DNA of 64,000 bases, from contig CANMIP010000029.1 in the NCBI GenBank assembly GCA_947497945.1, positions 22,185 through 86,184 on the forward strand. The letters run 5' to 3'. The notes beneath the pieces are model-generated. The model was not told the origin of the DNA. It did not search any database and saw nothing but the letters and a program-made list of their open reading frames with translations. The position numbers were made by a program, and so were the translations under genes. This stretch comes from an uncultured Tropicimonas sp. GTDB lineage: Bacteria > Pseudomonadota > Alphaproteobacteria > Rhodobacterales > Rhodobacteraceae. This document shows positions 45,426-53,556 of the stretch, in pieces. Every line of letters starts with the position of its first letter. The first letter of the stretch is position 1.

Positions 45426-46091
45426 TCAGCCAGCCTTTGCGGCGGCTTCGAAATCGGCGACGGCGGCGACCGAGTTGCTGTCGGTCAGCAGGTCGCGGGC
45501 GATCTGCGGCGCGATGGTGAAGCAGTCGAGGCCGATCTCGGCCAGCCGCACCATCTGCTCGGGATTGCGCAGCGAGGCGATCAGCATCCGGGTCTTGCCG
45601 CCGGCGAGCTCTCCGATGGCCAGCATCTGCGCCATGGCCTCATAGGCCGGCAGCCCGCCTTCGAGCATCCGTCCGAAATAGGGGGCGATATATTCGGCGC
45701 CGAGCGCGCTGGCCACGAACATCTGCTTGGCGTCATAGCAGGCGGTCATCAGGATCGGCCCGCCCAGGGCGGCTTTCATCCCCGGAACGGCGCGGATGGC
45801 CGGCTCGACCAGCGGCACCTTGATGACGACCTGAAGGCCGGCCTTCCTGCCGTCCTCGTAGCGCGCGCCGGCAAAGTCGATGAAGCTCTCGACCGGCCCG
45901 TAGACCTGGCAGTGAAACTCCTTCGCGCCAAGCTCCGCGGCCAGCCCGGTCAGCCCGACCCAGTCGATCTCCGGATAGGAGAGCCCGGCCCGCGAGGCCA
46001 GCAGCGGGTTGGTCGTAATCCCCTTGAAGAGACGGGTCGGCATGAGCTCTTTCCAGGCGTCCGTCTCGGCGGTGTCGATATAGAGATCCAT
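45426..46091 (-). CDS. Transaldolase/fructose-6-phosphate aldolase (FSA)-like protein
   Basis: A 221-residue class I aldolase of the short transaldolase (FSA/TalC) group. The N-terminus MDLYIDTAETDAWKEL and ITTNPLL are typical, and the Schiff-base lysine is in VVIKVPLV (about residue 89). FSA splits fructose-6-phosphate into dihydroxyacetone and glyceraldehyde-3-phosphate; short transaldolases exchange the dihydroxyacetone unit. Last gene of the minus-strand polyol arm, 15 bases after the PfkB kinase. With the SIS isomerase in the same operon, it may process an uncommon ketohexose phosphate. Confidence 0.85.
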   Translation of the reverse strand: MDLYIDTAETDAWKELMPTRLFKGITTNPLLASRAGLSYPEIDWVGLTGLAAELGAKEFHCQVYGPVESFIDFAGARYEDGRKAGLQVVIKVPLVEPAIRAVPGMKAALGGPILMTACYDAKQMFVASALGAEYIAPYFGRMLEGGLPAYEAMAQMLAIGELAGGKTRMLIASLRNPEQMVRLAEIGLDCFTIAPQIARDLLTDSNSVAAVADFEAAAKAG

Positions 46092-46106
46092 CTTCTGTCT
46101 GACCTT

Positions 46107-47051
46107 TCAGGATGTGGCCGCTTCGATCTCGTCGCGGCTGGGCGGGTTGCATCCCGACCGTCCGCAATTGAGGGCCGCGGCCGTGCTGGCGCGGTGAAGC
46201 AGCAGGGTGAGGTCGTCCCGCGTGAGGGTGGCGAGGGCGGCCCCGGAGAGCACGTTCTTTTCTGCAAGACCGGCGAGCATCGTCGCCATGAAAGTGTCGC
46301 CGGCCCCGACAGTGTCGACCAGGGTCGCAACGAGGGCGGCGGGGATGTCGACCCGTTCGGCGCCCATCCAGGCGCTGACGCCGTCGCCGCCCCGGGTCAG
46401 GATGACGATCCGGGCCGAAGTTTGATTGCGCAACGCGTCCAGTGCCTCGTCCTGCGTGCAGCCGGGGAAGAGCCCTTCGAGATCCTCGTCGCTCAGCTTC
46501 AGCAGGTCCAGCCGCTGGCACATGCGCAGGATCCGCTCCCGATAGCCTTCGACATCCGCGATGATGGAGAGACGGACATTGGGGTCGAGAGAGACCAGCC
46601 GCCCCGCCGCGTGGCTTTCGGCGCAAAACGCCTCCCAGGCCGCCGCATCCGCGCCATCGGTCAGGGTCAGAGAGCCGGTATGCACCGCCGCAGCCCCTTC
46701 GGGCAGGGCGGCGGCGAGGCTCTCCTGTGTGATCTGCCGTTCGGCGGTCTGCTCGCGCTCGAAGCGATAACTCGGCACACCATCCGTCAATGTGACCCGC
46801 GACATGGTGGTGGGCGCGGCGTTGCGTCCGCCATCCAGCACAACGCCGGAGCCGAGCAGCGTCTCGGCCAGCATGTCGCCCCAGCTGTCGGTAGAGATCG
46901 GCGAGATGTAGTGCACATCCGCGCCCTGCCGCCCGAGCGCCATCGCCACGTTGAACGGCGAGCCGCCGGGGCAGGCCGAGACCACGCCGTCGCTTGTGAC
47001 GTGATCGATCAGGTTCTCGCCGCCAATGGCGAGGATCGGCCGTGTGCTCAT
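46107..47051 (-). CDS. PfkB family carbohydrate kinase (fructokinase-like)
   Basis: A 314-residue ribokinase-fold kinase. Substrate-side motif GGSPFNVAMALGRQGADV is near 30 and the catalytic DTVGAGDTFMATMLA with the Asp base is near 245. Fructokinases of this group phosphorylate fructose made by polyol dehydrogenases at C1 or C6. The ATG at 47051 overlaps the SDR stop by one base (TGATG), so translation is coupled. The frame upstream of 47051 runs into the SDR gene and is not used. Confidence 0.88.
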   Translation of the reverse strand: MSTRPILAIGGENLIDHVTSDGVVSACPGGSPFNVAMALGRQGADVHYISPISTDSWGDMLAETLLGSGVVLDGGRNAAPTTMSRVTLTDGVPSYRFEREQTAERQITQESLAAALPEGAAAVHTGSLTLTDGADAAAWEAFCAESHAAGRLVSLDPNVRLSIIADVEGYRERILRMCQRLDLLKLSDEDLEGLFPGCTQDEALDALRNQTSARIVILTRGGDGVSAWMGAERVDIPAALVATLVDTVGAGDTFMATMLAGLAEKNVLSGAALATLTRDDLTLLLHRASTAAALNCGRSGCNPPSRDEIEAATS

Positions 47052-47821
47052 CAGCTCATCCAGTTCCCGCCATCGACATTGAGCGTCTGTGCGGTGATGT
47101 AGCGGGCCTCCTCCGAGGCAAGAAAGACGCAAGGCTCGGCGATCTCCACCGGGCTGCCCATATAGCCGAGCGGCACCGCCTCGCCGACTTCACGCTTCTT
47201 CTGCCCGACCGGCTTGTTCTCGTATTTGGAGAAGAGCCCATCCACGACATCCCACATCGGCGTGTCGATCACGCCGGGCGCGATGGCGTTGACGCGAATG
47301 CCGTCGGGGGCCAGTTCCAGCGCCAGCGACTGGGTGATCGAGATGATCGCCGCCTTGGAGGAGCAGTAGAGCGAGATATTGGGCTCGCCGCGCCGACCGG
47401 CCTGCGAGGAGAAATTGATGATCGTGCCCGAGCCGCGCGCCTTCATGCCCGGCACCACGGCCTGGATCGCGAAGAGCGTGCCGGCGACATTGATGTCGAA
47501 CTGGCGGCGGAAGTCCTCGGGTGTGATCTCCTCGATCGAGGCCATGCTGAAGATGCCGGCATTGTTGACGAGGATGTCGATCTGGCCCCATTTCGCCTCG
47601 ACGGCGGCGACCCCGGCGGCAATCGCGTCGAGATCGGTCACATCCATCTCCAGTGCCATCGCGTTTTCGCCAAGCGCATCCGCCGTCTCGCCGGCCTCCT
47701 GCGCCAACCGATCCGCCACCGCGACCTTCGCCCCGGCCGCCACGAATGCCTCGCAAATTGCCCGGCCAATTCCGCGCGCTCCACCCGTCACGAGGGCGAC
47801 CTTTCCATCAAGCCGTTTCAT
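47051..47821 (-). CDS. SDR family polyol dehydrogenase (sorbitol dehydrogenase-like)
   Basis: A 256-residue short-chain dehydrogenase. Motifs are GGARGIGRA for NAD (12-20), NNAGIF, Ser in NFSSQAGRRG and YCSSKAA (Tyr-x3-Lys). It resembles the second SDR at 57485, including the N-terminus (MKRL-D/E-GK) and the end (VDGGNWMS versus VDGGQWMS), so the two arms carry related dehydrogenases. The ATG at 47821 matches that sister protein; an ATG at 47830 lies very close to the GGGAGG ribosome site and is an alternative. Likely oxidises a hexitol to a ketose. Confidence 0.88.
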   Translation of the reverse strand: MKRLDGKVALVTGGARGIGRAICEAFVAAGAKVAVADRLAQEAGETADALGENAMALEMDVTDLDAIAAGVAAVEAKWGQIDILVNNAGIFSMASIEEITPEDFRRQFDINVAGTLFAIQAVVPGMKARGSGTIINFSSQAGRRGEPNISLYCSSKAAIISITQSLALELAPDGIRVNAIAPGVIDTPMWDVVDGLFSKYENKPVGQKKREVGEAVPLGYMGSPVEIAEPCVFLASEEARYITAQTLNVDGGNWMS

Positions 47822-47893
47822 CGCTGTCATGATCCTCCCTGATGCCGGTAGGTCCCGGCGCCGCTATGGTCCGGCCCCCGACGGGGCCGGTCC

Positions 47894-48445
47894 TCATTCA
47901 AGATTGGTGTGGTTGCGCCGCATGTCCTCGGCCTCGATCCCGAGCCGGTCGCGCAGTTTCAGCACCATGATTTCGAAGAGCACGAACTGCGCCCCTTCGA
48001 AGAGCGATCCCATCGGCAGGATCGACAGATCGGGGCCGGAATCATCGGCCATGGTCTGGGCCGGAATGGTCAGGACATGATCCGCGGAGGCGGGGCATTG
48101 TCCCTCGGGCTGGGCCGTGACGCACAAGGTGCGCGCGCCCGCCGCCGAGGCGGTGTCGATCAGGCTTTGGACCGTCGAGAGATAGCCGGGACCCGCCGAG
48201 ACGATCAGCAGGTCGTCCTTGCCGAGCGGCGGGGTCGTCATGTCGCCGACCACCGAGACCTGCAGCCCGAGATGGAAGAGCCGCATCGCGAGACCCTTGA
48301 TCTGCAAACCTTCCCGGCCGACCCCGTAAAGTGCGATCCGCCGGGCGGCGGCGATCACCGCGACCGCGTCGTCGACCCTCCGTTCATCGAGCCGGTCGAA
48401 GACCGCGCCAAGCTCTGCCAATGCGCCGCGATAGACGGACATCAT
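47894..48445 (-). CDS. SIS domain protein, 6-phospho-3-hexuloisomerase (HxlB)-like
   Basis: A 183-residue sugar isomerase domain: IALYGVGREGLQIKGLAMRLFHLGLQVSVVGDMTTPPLGKDDLLIVSAGPGYLSTVQSLID is the HxlB-type SIS core, with Ser in SAGPG and Glu in GREG. HxlB converts 3-hexulose-6-phosphate to fructose-6-phosphate. No hexulose-phosphate synthase gene is present, so this protein probably isomerises another phosphorylated ketose formed in this operon. The start at 48445 (a second ATG follows directly) has GAGGAG about ten bases ahead. Confidence 0.82.
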   Translation of the reverse strand: MMSVYRGALAELGAVFDRLDERRVDDAVAVIAAARRIALYGVGREGLQIKGLAMRLFHLGLQVSVVGDMTTPPLGKDDLLIVSAGPGYLSTVQSLIDTASAAGARTLCVTAQPEGQCPASADHVLTIPAQTMADDSGPDLSILPMGSLFEGAQFVLFEIMVLKLRDRLGIEAEDMRRNHTNLE

Positions 48446-48560
48446 TCCTGCTACTCCTCGTGGGGCTTGCGAGTCGGGGACTCGCGGTTGGGCGCCCCGT
48501 CACGGCGCCAATCCATGCCGATTGGCGCAGGCTGTCAAAGCGACCTTTTCGCGCTGCCGC

Positions 48561-49817
48561 CTAATCCTCAAAGCCGCAGGCCGCGAAGTATCTCCGCACC
48601 GACCCCTCGATATGGCCCGCGATGAGCGCCTCGGCGCTTTTCGGCATGTTTCCGAAATCCTGGCCGAAGAAGAACTGCGACAAGATGGTCTCGGGAAGGG
48701 GCTGGGCGGCGAGATTGGCCAGCATCGCCTTGAGCGCGGAGGCAACCTGCGGGTCGTTCCAGTAGTAGCGAATCCGGTCGCTGTAGCTGAAGCGCTTGAG
48801 CAGCTCGACCTGCGCGGCATCCCCGGCATAGTAGTCCTGCCAGTCCTCGGGCTTCGCGGTCATGACCTGCGCAACGGTCTCGGCCAGCCGGCTCGGCGTG
48901 GCCGGCGACAGCAGCGTCTCGACCTGCGCCAGCGCATAAACCGCCTCGCGGAAGCGGAAGGTCAGCTCCGGGCCGACCTTCAGGAAGAAGAAATGGTTCT
49001 CGACAAGTTCCCTGAGCGCGGCTGTCGGCTGGTAATCGGTCGAATGGGCCTCGAAGGTGAGGCCCGGTGCGCCCTCGATGGCCTCGCAGAGCGGGGCGGC
49101 GGCCGGCGGGTCGAAGCGAAAGATCGAGGTGTGCGAGAAATCGACCCCGGGCTGGGTCACCACGGAGACGATGCGCGACCAGGCATCTTTCAGCCCGTGC
49201 GCCTCGAAGGCGGCGCGATGGGTGTCGATCGTGTCCTGGAAGCGGGGCACCGAGGTGACGTCCAGCGCGTCCGGCTCCTCGGTTTCGCCGCCAGGGATCG
49301 GCACTTCCGTCCCGATGATATAAACAAGCGCCTCCGGGTTCGGCGCGTGTTTTTCGGCCACGGCACAGAGGTCGGCGGCGCGTTCGGCGATCTGGGCGAA
49401 GCTGGGATTGGGCTCGCCGCCACAGGCCATGCTGGCATCGAGATGGATCTTGGTGAAGCCGGCCTCGACATAGAGCTTCACCAGTTCGCGCGCCTTCTCC
49501 ATGGCGCTCTCGACCGGCTCCTTGCGCCAGGCATTCGGCCCAAGATGGTCGCCGCCGAGGATGAGCTGGTCCATCGGCAGGCCGGCCTCGCTGGCCATGC
49601 CCTTCATCCAGGCCATGAAATCGGCCGGCTGCATGCCGGTATAGCCGCCATCCTGGTTGACCTGGTTGCAGGTCGCCTCGATCACGGTGGGAAATCCGCT
49701 CTGCGCGGCGAAGTCGAGAATCGCGCGTATGACCTGCTCGTTTGCAGTGCAGAAACAGGGAAGACCCGTCGCCTGGCCGCCGCGGTTCGCGTCGATCATG
49801 GAATGAATGTCAAGCAT
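48561..49817 (-). CDS. GatZ/KbaZ family protein, probable D-tagatose-6-phosphate 4-epimerase
   Basis: A 418-residue TIM-barrel protein of the GatZ/KbaZ family (TGLPCFCTANEQVIRAIL, VIEATCNQVNQDGGYTGMQPADF, ILGGDHLGPNAW, IHLDASMACGGEP). In enteric bacteria GatZ supports the aldolase GatY, but no GatY/KbaY gene is present. In Agrobacterium galactitol catabolism a relative acts alone as tagatose-6-phosphate 4-epimerase, which fits here because a sugar kinase gene is directly upstream. The ATG at 49817 is preferred because AAAGGG lies seven bases ahead; an ATG at 49832 overlaps the kinase stop as ATGA. Confidence 0.85.
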   Translation of the reverse strand: MLDIHSMIDANRGGQATGLPCFCTANEQVIRAILDFAAQSGFPTVIEATCNQVNQDGGYTGMQPADFMAWMKGMASEAGLPMDQLILGGDHLGPNAWRKEPVESAMEKARELVKLYVEAGFTKIHLDASMACGGEPNPSFAQIAERAADLCAVAEKHAPNPEALVYIIGTEVPIPGGETEEPDALDVTSVPRFQDTIDTHRAAFEAHGLKDAWSRIVSVVTQPGVDFSHTSIFRFDPPAAAPLCEAIEGAPGLTFEAHSTDYQPTAALRELVENHFFFLKVGPELTFRFREAVYALAQVETLLSPATPSRLAETVAQVMTAKPEDWQDYYAGDAAQVELLKRFSYSDRIRYYWNDPQVASALKAMLANLAAQPLPETILSQFFFGQDFGNMPKSAEALIAGHIEGSVRRYFAACGFED

Positions 49818-49828
49818 TCTGGACCCTT

Positions 49829-50773
49829 TCATGCCTCGCCGCTTGCGAGGAAAGCATCGATTTCTTCCGGTGTGGAATTGCCTTCCATCGGGCCGCGCCG
49901 GGTCACGGCGATGGCGCCGGCGGCATTGGCCCGCCGGCCGGCCTCCGCGAGCGGGACACCCTGCGCGAGAAGGCCGACAAAGGTGCCGCAGAACCCGTCC
50001 CCGGCCCCGGTGGGGTCGAGCTCCTCGACCTTGTGCGGCGCGAAATCATGGCGTTGCGCGCCGGAAATCACCGTCGCGCCCTCGGCGCCGCGTTTCAGCG
50101 CGATAATCTCCGCCTTGGCCGCCAGCATCTTCTCAACCGCCGCGTTTTCCTCCAGCCCGGGAAACAGGAAACCGAGATCGCTCGTACTCGGCATCAGGCA
50201 CCAGCTCTGGGCGACGATCTGTTCGAGCGCGTGCCGGGCGGCGTCGTCGCGCATCAGCTCCGGCCTTGCATTGGGATCGCAGGAGATACGGCCGCCCCGG
50301 GCCAGGACGGCCTCGACCGCCTGCAGGATGACCTTGCGCAGCTTTGCCGCCCCGAGCGAGGCCGCCGAGACGTGAAGGATCAGCTCGCCATCGGGCAGGG
50401 CGTCCGGCGAGAAGGTGATCTCTTCGGCGGCCGTATCCTTCAGATGGAAGATGAATGTCCGGGAGCCATCCTCGTAATAGGAGACGAAGGCGGTGCCGGT
50501 GGTGCGGTCGGGATCGGTGGCGATGCCGGAGATGTCGACCCCGTCTTCCTTCAGCCGCCCGACAAGTGTCCGGCCGAAGCCGTCATCGCCGACGGTGCCG
50601 AAGAAACCTGTCGTCGCGCCCATGCGCGCCGCCTGGTCGATGAAGATCGCCGGGGCGCCGCTGGGGTAGGGGCCGGAGAATTCCGAGATGGTCTCGAGGC
50701 CACAGCCTTTTCGGTGAGAGACGAATTCGACGAGGAGCTCGCCGGTCGAAATAATCTTGGCGCCAGATGGCAT
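49829..50773 (-). CDS. PfkB family sugar kinase, probable tagatose kinase
   Basis: A 314-residue PfkB kinase: GPYPSGAPAIFIDQAARMGA near 35, catalytic LDPTGAGDGFCGTFVGLL near 250. Its closest memory match is the tagatose/2-keto-3-deoxygluconate kinase group. It is the first gene of the minus-strand arm and is paired with the GatZ-like gene, which suggests phosphorylation of D-tagatose at C6. Promoter and candidate LacI operator lie directly upstream (50809-50838). Confidence 0.85.
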   Translation of the reverse strand: MPSGAKIISTGELLVEFVSHRKGCGLETISEFSGPYPSGAPAIFIDQAARMGATTGFFGTVGDDGFGRTLVGRLKEDGVDISGIATDPDRTTGTAFVSYYEDGSRTFIFHLKDTAAEEITFSPDALPDGELILHVSAASLGAAKLRKVILQAVEAVLARGGRISCDPNARPELMRDDAARHALEQIVAQSWCLMPSTSDLGFLFPGLEENAAVEKMLAAKAEIIALKRGAEGATVISGAQRHDFAPHKVEELDPTGAGDGFCGTFVGLLAQGVPLAEAGRRANAAGAIAVTRRGPMEGNSTPEEIDAFLASGEA

Positions 50774-50808
50774 GAACGCCTCCCTTGAATCTCCGAACTT
50801 GTCGCATC

Positions 50809-50838
50809 GGCATATGCAAAAACTTTACGCGTGTCAAA
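50809..50838 (-). promoter_or_regulatory. Promoter and candidate LacI operator of the minus-strand polyol arm
   Basis: On the minus strand TTGACA (plus 50832-50837) is followed after 17 bases by TATGCC (plus 50809-50814). The near-palindrome TTTACGCGTGTCAAA (50824-50838) overlaps the -35 box and spacer. It matches the site before smoE (52059-52073) at 12 of 15 bases. Confidence 0.65.
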
Positions 50839-50923
50839 TTTTGTGTTTCCATGCGGCAGCGAACTTGTGTGTGGGCTGGCAAGAAGGGTAGGTTCAGTCT
50901 CTGACGGAAAGGGTCGAGGGCAG

Positions 50924-51967
50924 ATGAAGCAGAAGATCAAGACGATGGAAGAGCTGTCCGAGGCGATCGGGGTCTCGCGGCCGACCTTGTCTCGATTCTT
51001 CCGGGACGCGGAGAGCGTCCGCGCATCGACGCGCCAGAAAATCGAGCGCGGCCTCGAAACCGTCGATTACGTGCCCAACTTCTTCGCGACCAGGCTCAAC
51101 CGGAAGTCGACCGGGCTGATCGGCGTCATCATTCCGGATACCGAAGACCTGTTCTTCGCGCGGCTCCTGAACGCGATCGAACGGCCTGCGCTTGAAGCCG
51201 ATTACACGGTGGTGAGGCAGAGTTCCCACGGCAACGCGCAGCTTGAGGCGCGGGCAGTCGAGACCTTTCTTTCGATGAATGTCGACGGGGTGATCGTTGC
51301 CCCGCTTGGGCGGGAAAGCTCGGCGGATGTCTTTGCCCGGTTGAGCACCCGCCTGCCGATCGTGCTGGTCGACTCGCGCCTTCCCCACGCTCTCCCTTCG
51401 GTTGATTTCGTCGGGACGAACAACTTCCAAAGTATTGATACCTTGGTGAATTACCTCTGTCGCACCGGCACGCCCCCGCATTTCCTCGGGATGCCCCCAC
51501 TCAATACCAACAGCCCGGAGCGCGAGGCGGCCTATGTCGCCTCGATGGAGCGCCTCGGCTTCAAGCCCGCCTTCGTGGAGGTCTCGATCGAACCCGAGGG
51601 ATGGGAGTTCGAGGCCTATGCCTATGACGTGATGGATGCGCATTTCGGCAGCGGGCGCTATGTCGATGCGACGATCCTCTGCGCCAATGATCGCCTGGCG
51701 ACGGGCGTGTTGCGGGCGGCGGGAAAGCACGGGCTTCTGCCGCGCAGGTCCGACGTCAAGGCGAAGCTGCGAGTTGCCGGCCATGACGACAATCCGATGA
51801 GTCGTTTCATGACGCCATCCCTGACGACGGTGGCCCAGAACTTCGAGGCCATCGGTCGGTCGTCCTTCCGCTTGTTGTTGCGTCGAATCGAGGGGGACGC
51901 CTCGCTCGAATCGTCTGGAACAGAAGAGGTTTACGACACGATTCTTCGGATTCGCGAGTCGGCCTGA
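50924..51967 (+). CDS. LacI family transcriptional regulator of the polyol locus
   Basis: A 347-residue LacI/GalR regulator: helix-turn-helix at about 6-28 (TMEELSEAIGVSRPTLSRFFRDAESVRASTRQKI), hinge to about 55 (VDYVPNFFATRLNRKSTGLIGVIIP), then the periplasmic-binding-like ligand domain with FVGTNNFQS and LRVAGHDDNP. It lies between the two polyol arms and probably represses both through the matching operators, released by a polyol or ketose. The start at 50924 follows GAGGGCAG; the earlier open frame covers the operator region. Confidence 0.92.
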   Translation: MKQKIKTMEELSEAIGVSRPTLSRFFRDAESVRASTRQKIERGLETVDYVPNFFATRLNRKSTGLIGVIIPDTEDLFFARLLNAIERPALEADYTVVRQSSHGNAQLEARAVETFLSMNVDGVIVAPLGRESSADVFARLSTRLPIVLVDSRLPHALPSVDFVGTNNFQSIDTLVNYLCRTGTPPHFLGMPPLNTNSPEREAAYVASMERLGFKPAFVEVSIEPEGWEFEAYAYDVMDAHFGSGRYVDATILCANDRLATGVLRAAGKHGLLPRRSDVKAKLRVAGHDDNPMSRFMTPSLTTVAQNFEAIGRSSFRLLLRRIEGDASLESSGTEEVYDTILRIRESA

Positions 51968-52030
51968 CGGGCATATCCCGATGACTTTCTGAGCTTTTGC
52001 CCGAGGGGCGCACTTTTTTTCAACAAAGAG

Positions 52031-52073
52031 TTGACAGGTCTATTTTTGCCGACCAAAGTTTACGCACGTTAAA
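52031..52073 (+). promoter_or_regulatory. smoE promoter and candidate LacI operator
   Basis: TTGACA (52031-52036), a 17-base spacer and a weak -10 (CAAAGT, 52054-52059) are followed at once by TTTACGCACGTTAAA (52059-52073), the counterpart of the operator at 50824-50838. The operator would cover the transcription start. GGGAGG before the ATG at 52090 is the ribosome site. Confidence 0.65.
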
Positions 52074-52089
52074 TTTGGGAGGTCTCACA

Positions 52090-53418
52090 ATGAATGTGAA
52101 ACGCAAACTGCTCGCGTCGGCTGCGACGATCGCCGGGTTGGCATCGCTGTCATCCATTGCGGCTGCGGAAGAGATTACGATCGCTACCGTCAACAACGCT
52201 GACATGATCGTCATGCAGAAGCTTGCTCCGAAGTGGGAAGAAGCGACTGGCAACACGATCAACTGGGTCGTTCTGGAGGAGAACGTCCTGCGTCAGCGCA
52301 CCACGACGGATATCGCGACCGGTGGAGGCTCGTTCGACATCATGTTCATCGGCGCCTACGAGACGCCGATCTGGGGTGCAAAAGGCTGGCTGACGCCGCT
52401 TGACGACTTCGCCGACGATGCCGATTACGATCTGGAAGACATCTTCCAGCTGGTCCGGAACGGCCTGTCCGCCGATGGCAGCCTCTATGCGGTTCCGCTC
52501 TATTCCGAAACGTCCTTCACCTTCTATCGTACGGACGTGTTCGAGAAGGCCGGTGTCGAGGCTCCGACCGAGCAGCCCACCTATGACGAATTCGCCGAGA
52601 TGGTTGCCAAGGTCCATGATCCCGACAATGGCATCTATGGCACCTGCCAGCGCGGCAAGGCCGGCTGGGGCGAAAACATGGCCTTCATCGGTCCGCTCGC
52701 CAACGCTTTCGGCGCCAAGTGGTTCGACATGGACTGGCAGCCGCAGCTCGACAGCGAAGAGTGGAACAACGCGATCACCTACTATGTCGACCTGATGAAC
52801 AACTACGGTCCTCCGGGTGCCTCCGCCAATGGCCACAACGAGAACCGCGCCCTGTTCAAGGACGGCAAATGCGCAACCTGGGTTGACGCAACCTCGGCCG
52901 CCAATGACGTTCGCAACCCGAACACCTCCTCGGTCGCCGACGTGACGGACTTCTTCCAGGCGCCCAAGCAGGTGACGTCGAACGGCACCGGCTGGTTCTG
53001 GTCCTGGGCGCTGGCCATCCCGGCAAGCTCCAAGAAGGCCGATGTTGCCAAGGACTTCCTGAAGTGGGGCACCTCGAAAGAGTACTACGAGATGGTTGGC
53101 GAGTCCGAAGGCTGGGTCGCCGTGCCGAGCGGTACCCGTGCATCGGTTCACGAAGATGCGCGTCTTCTGGAAGCGGCTCCCTTTGCCGAGACCATCAAGC
53201 AGGCGATCTTCTCGGTTGACCCGGCGAACCCGACCAAGGATCCGGTTCCCTATACCGGCGTCCAGTTCGTGGCGATCCCCGAGTTCCAGGGCATCGGCAA
53301 CTATGTCGGTCAGCAGATTGCTGCAGCCTTGACCGGTCAGGCAACGGTTGAAGATGCGCTGGCCAACAGCCAGAAATTCGCCGTCCGCGAAATGACCAAA
53401 GCAGGTTACATCAAGTAA
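52090..53418 (+). CDS. smoE: Polyol ABC transporter substrate-binding protein (SmoE-like)
   Basis: A 442-residue family 1 solute-binding protein with a Sec signal (1-27, ends SIAAAEE). The family pattern FDIMFIGAYETPIWGAKGWLTPLDDF and the C-terminal VAIPEFQGIGNYVGQQIAAALTGQATVEDAL are typical of sorbitol/mannitol binding proteins of Rhodobacter. It captures hexitols or pentitols in the periplasm. The ATG at 52090 follows GGGAGG. The hairpin right after the gene probably raises its level over the permeases. Confidence 0.92.
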   Translation: MNVKRKLLASAATIAGLASLSSIAAAEEITIATVNNADMIVMQKLAPKWEEATGNTINWVVLEENVLRQRTTTDIATGGGSFDIMFIGAYETPIWGAKGWLTPLDDFADDADYDLEDIFQLVRNGLSADGSLYAVPLYSETSFTFYRTDVFEKAGVEAPTEQPTYDEFAEMVAKVHDPDNGIYGTCQRGKAGWGENMAFIGPLANAFGAKWFDMDWQPQLDSEEWNNAITYYVDLMNNYGPPGASANGHNENRALFKDGKCATWVDATSAANDVRNPNTSSVADVTDFFQAPKQVTSNGTGWFWSWALAIPASSKKADVAKDFLKWGTSKEYYEMVGESEGWVAVPSGTRASVHEDARLLEAAPFAETIKQAIFSVDPANPTKDPVPYTGVQFVAIPEFQGIGNYVGQQIAAALTGQATVEDALANSQKFAVREMTKAGYIK

Positions 53419-53429
53419 CTTCCTCCCGG

Positions 53430-53460
53430 AGCGGGCCGCAGCCATGTGCTGCGGCCCGCT
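53430..53460 (+). terminator. Strong hairpin after smoE (partial terminator or RNA-stabilising structure)
   Basis: A perfect 13-bp stem AGCGGGCCGCAGC/GCTGCGGCCCGCT with a five-base loop begins 11 bases past the smoE stop and is followed by TTCTC. Such hairpins after binding-protein genes protect or terminate part of the transcripts, giving more binding protein than permease. Confidence 0.8.
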
Positions 53461-53556
53461 TTCTCACCTTCGGCGCGACCGTGAGTATTTTGGCGAGGAT
53501 CCGGCCCGGATCTTCTCTTGAATGCTTAGGTAAACTTCGTTGGGAGGGCGAACCCT

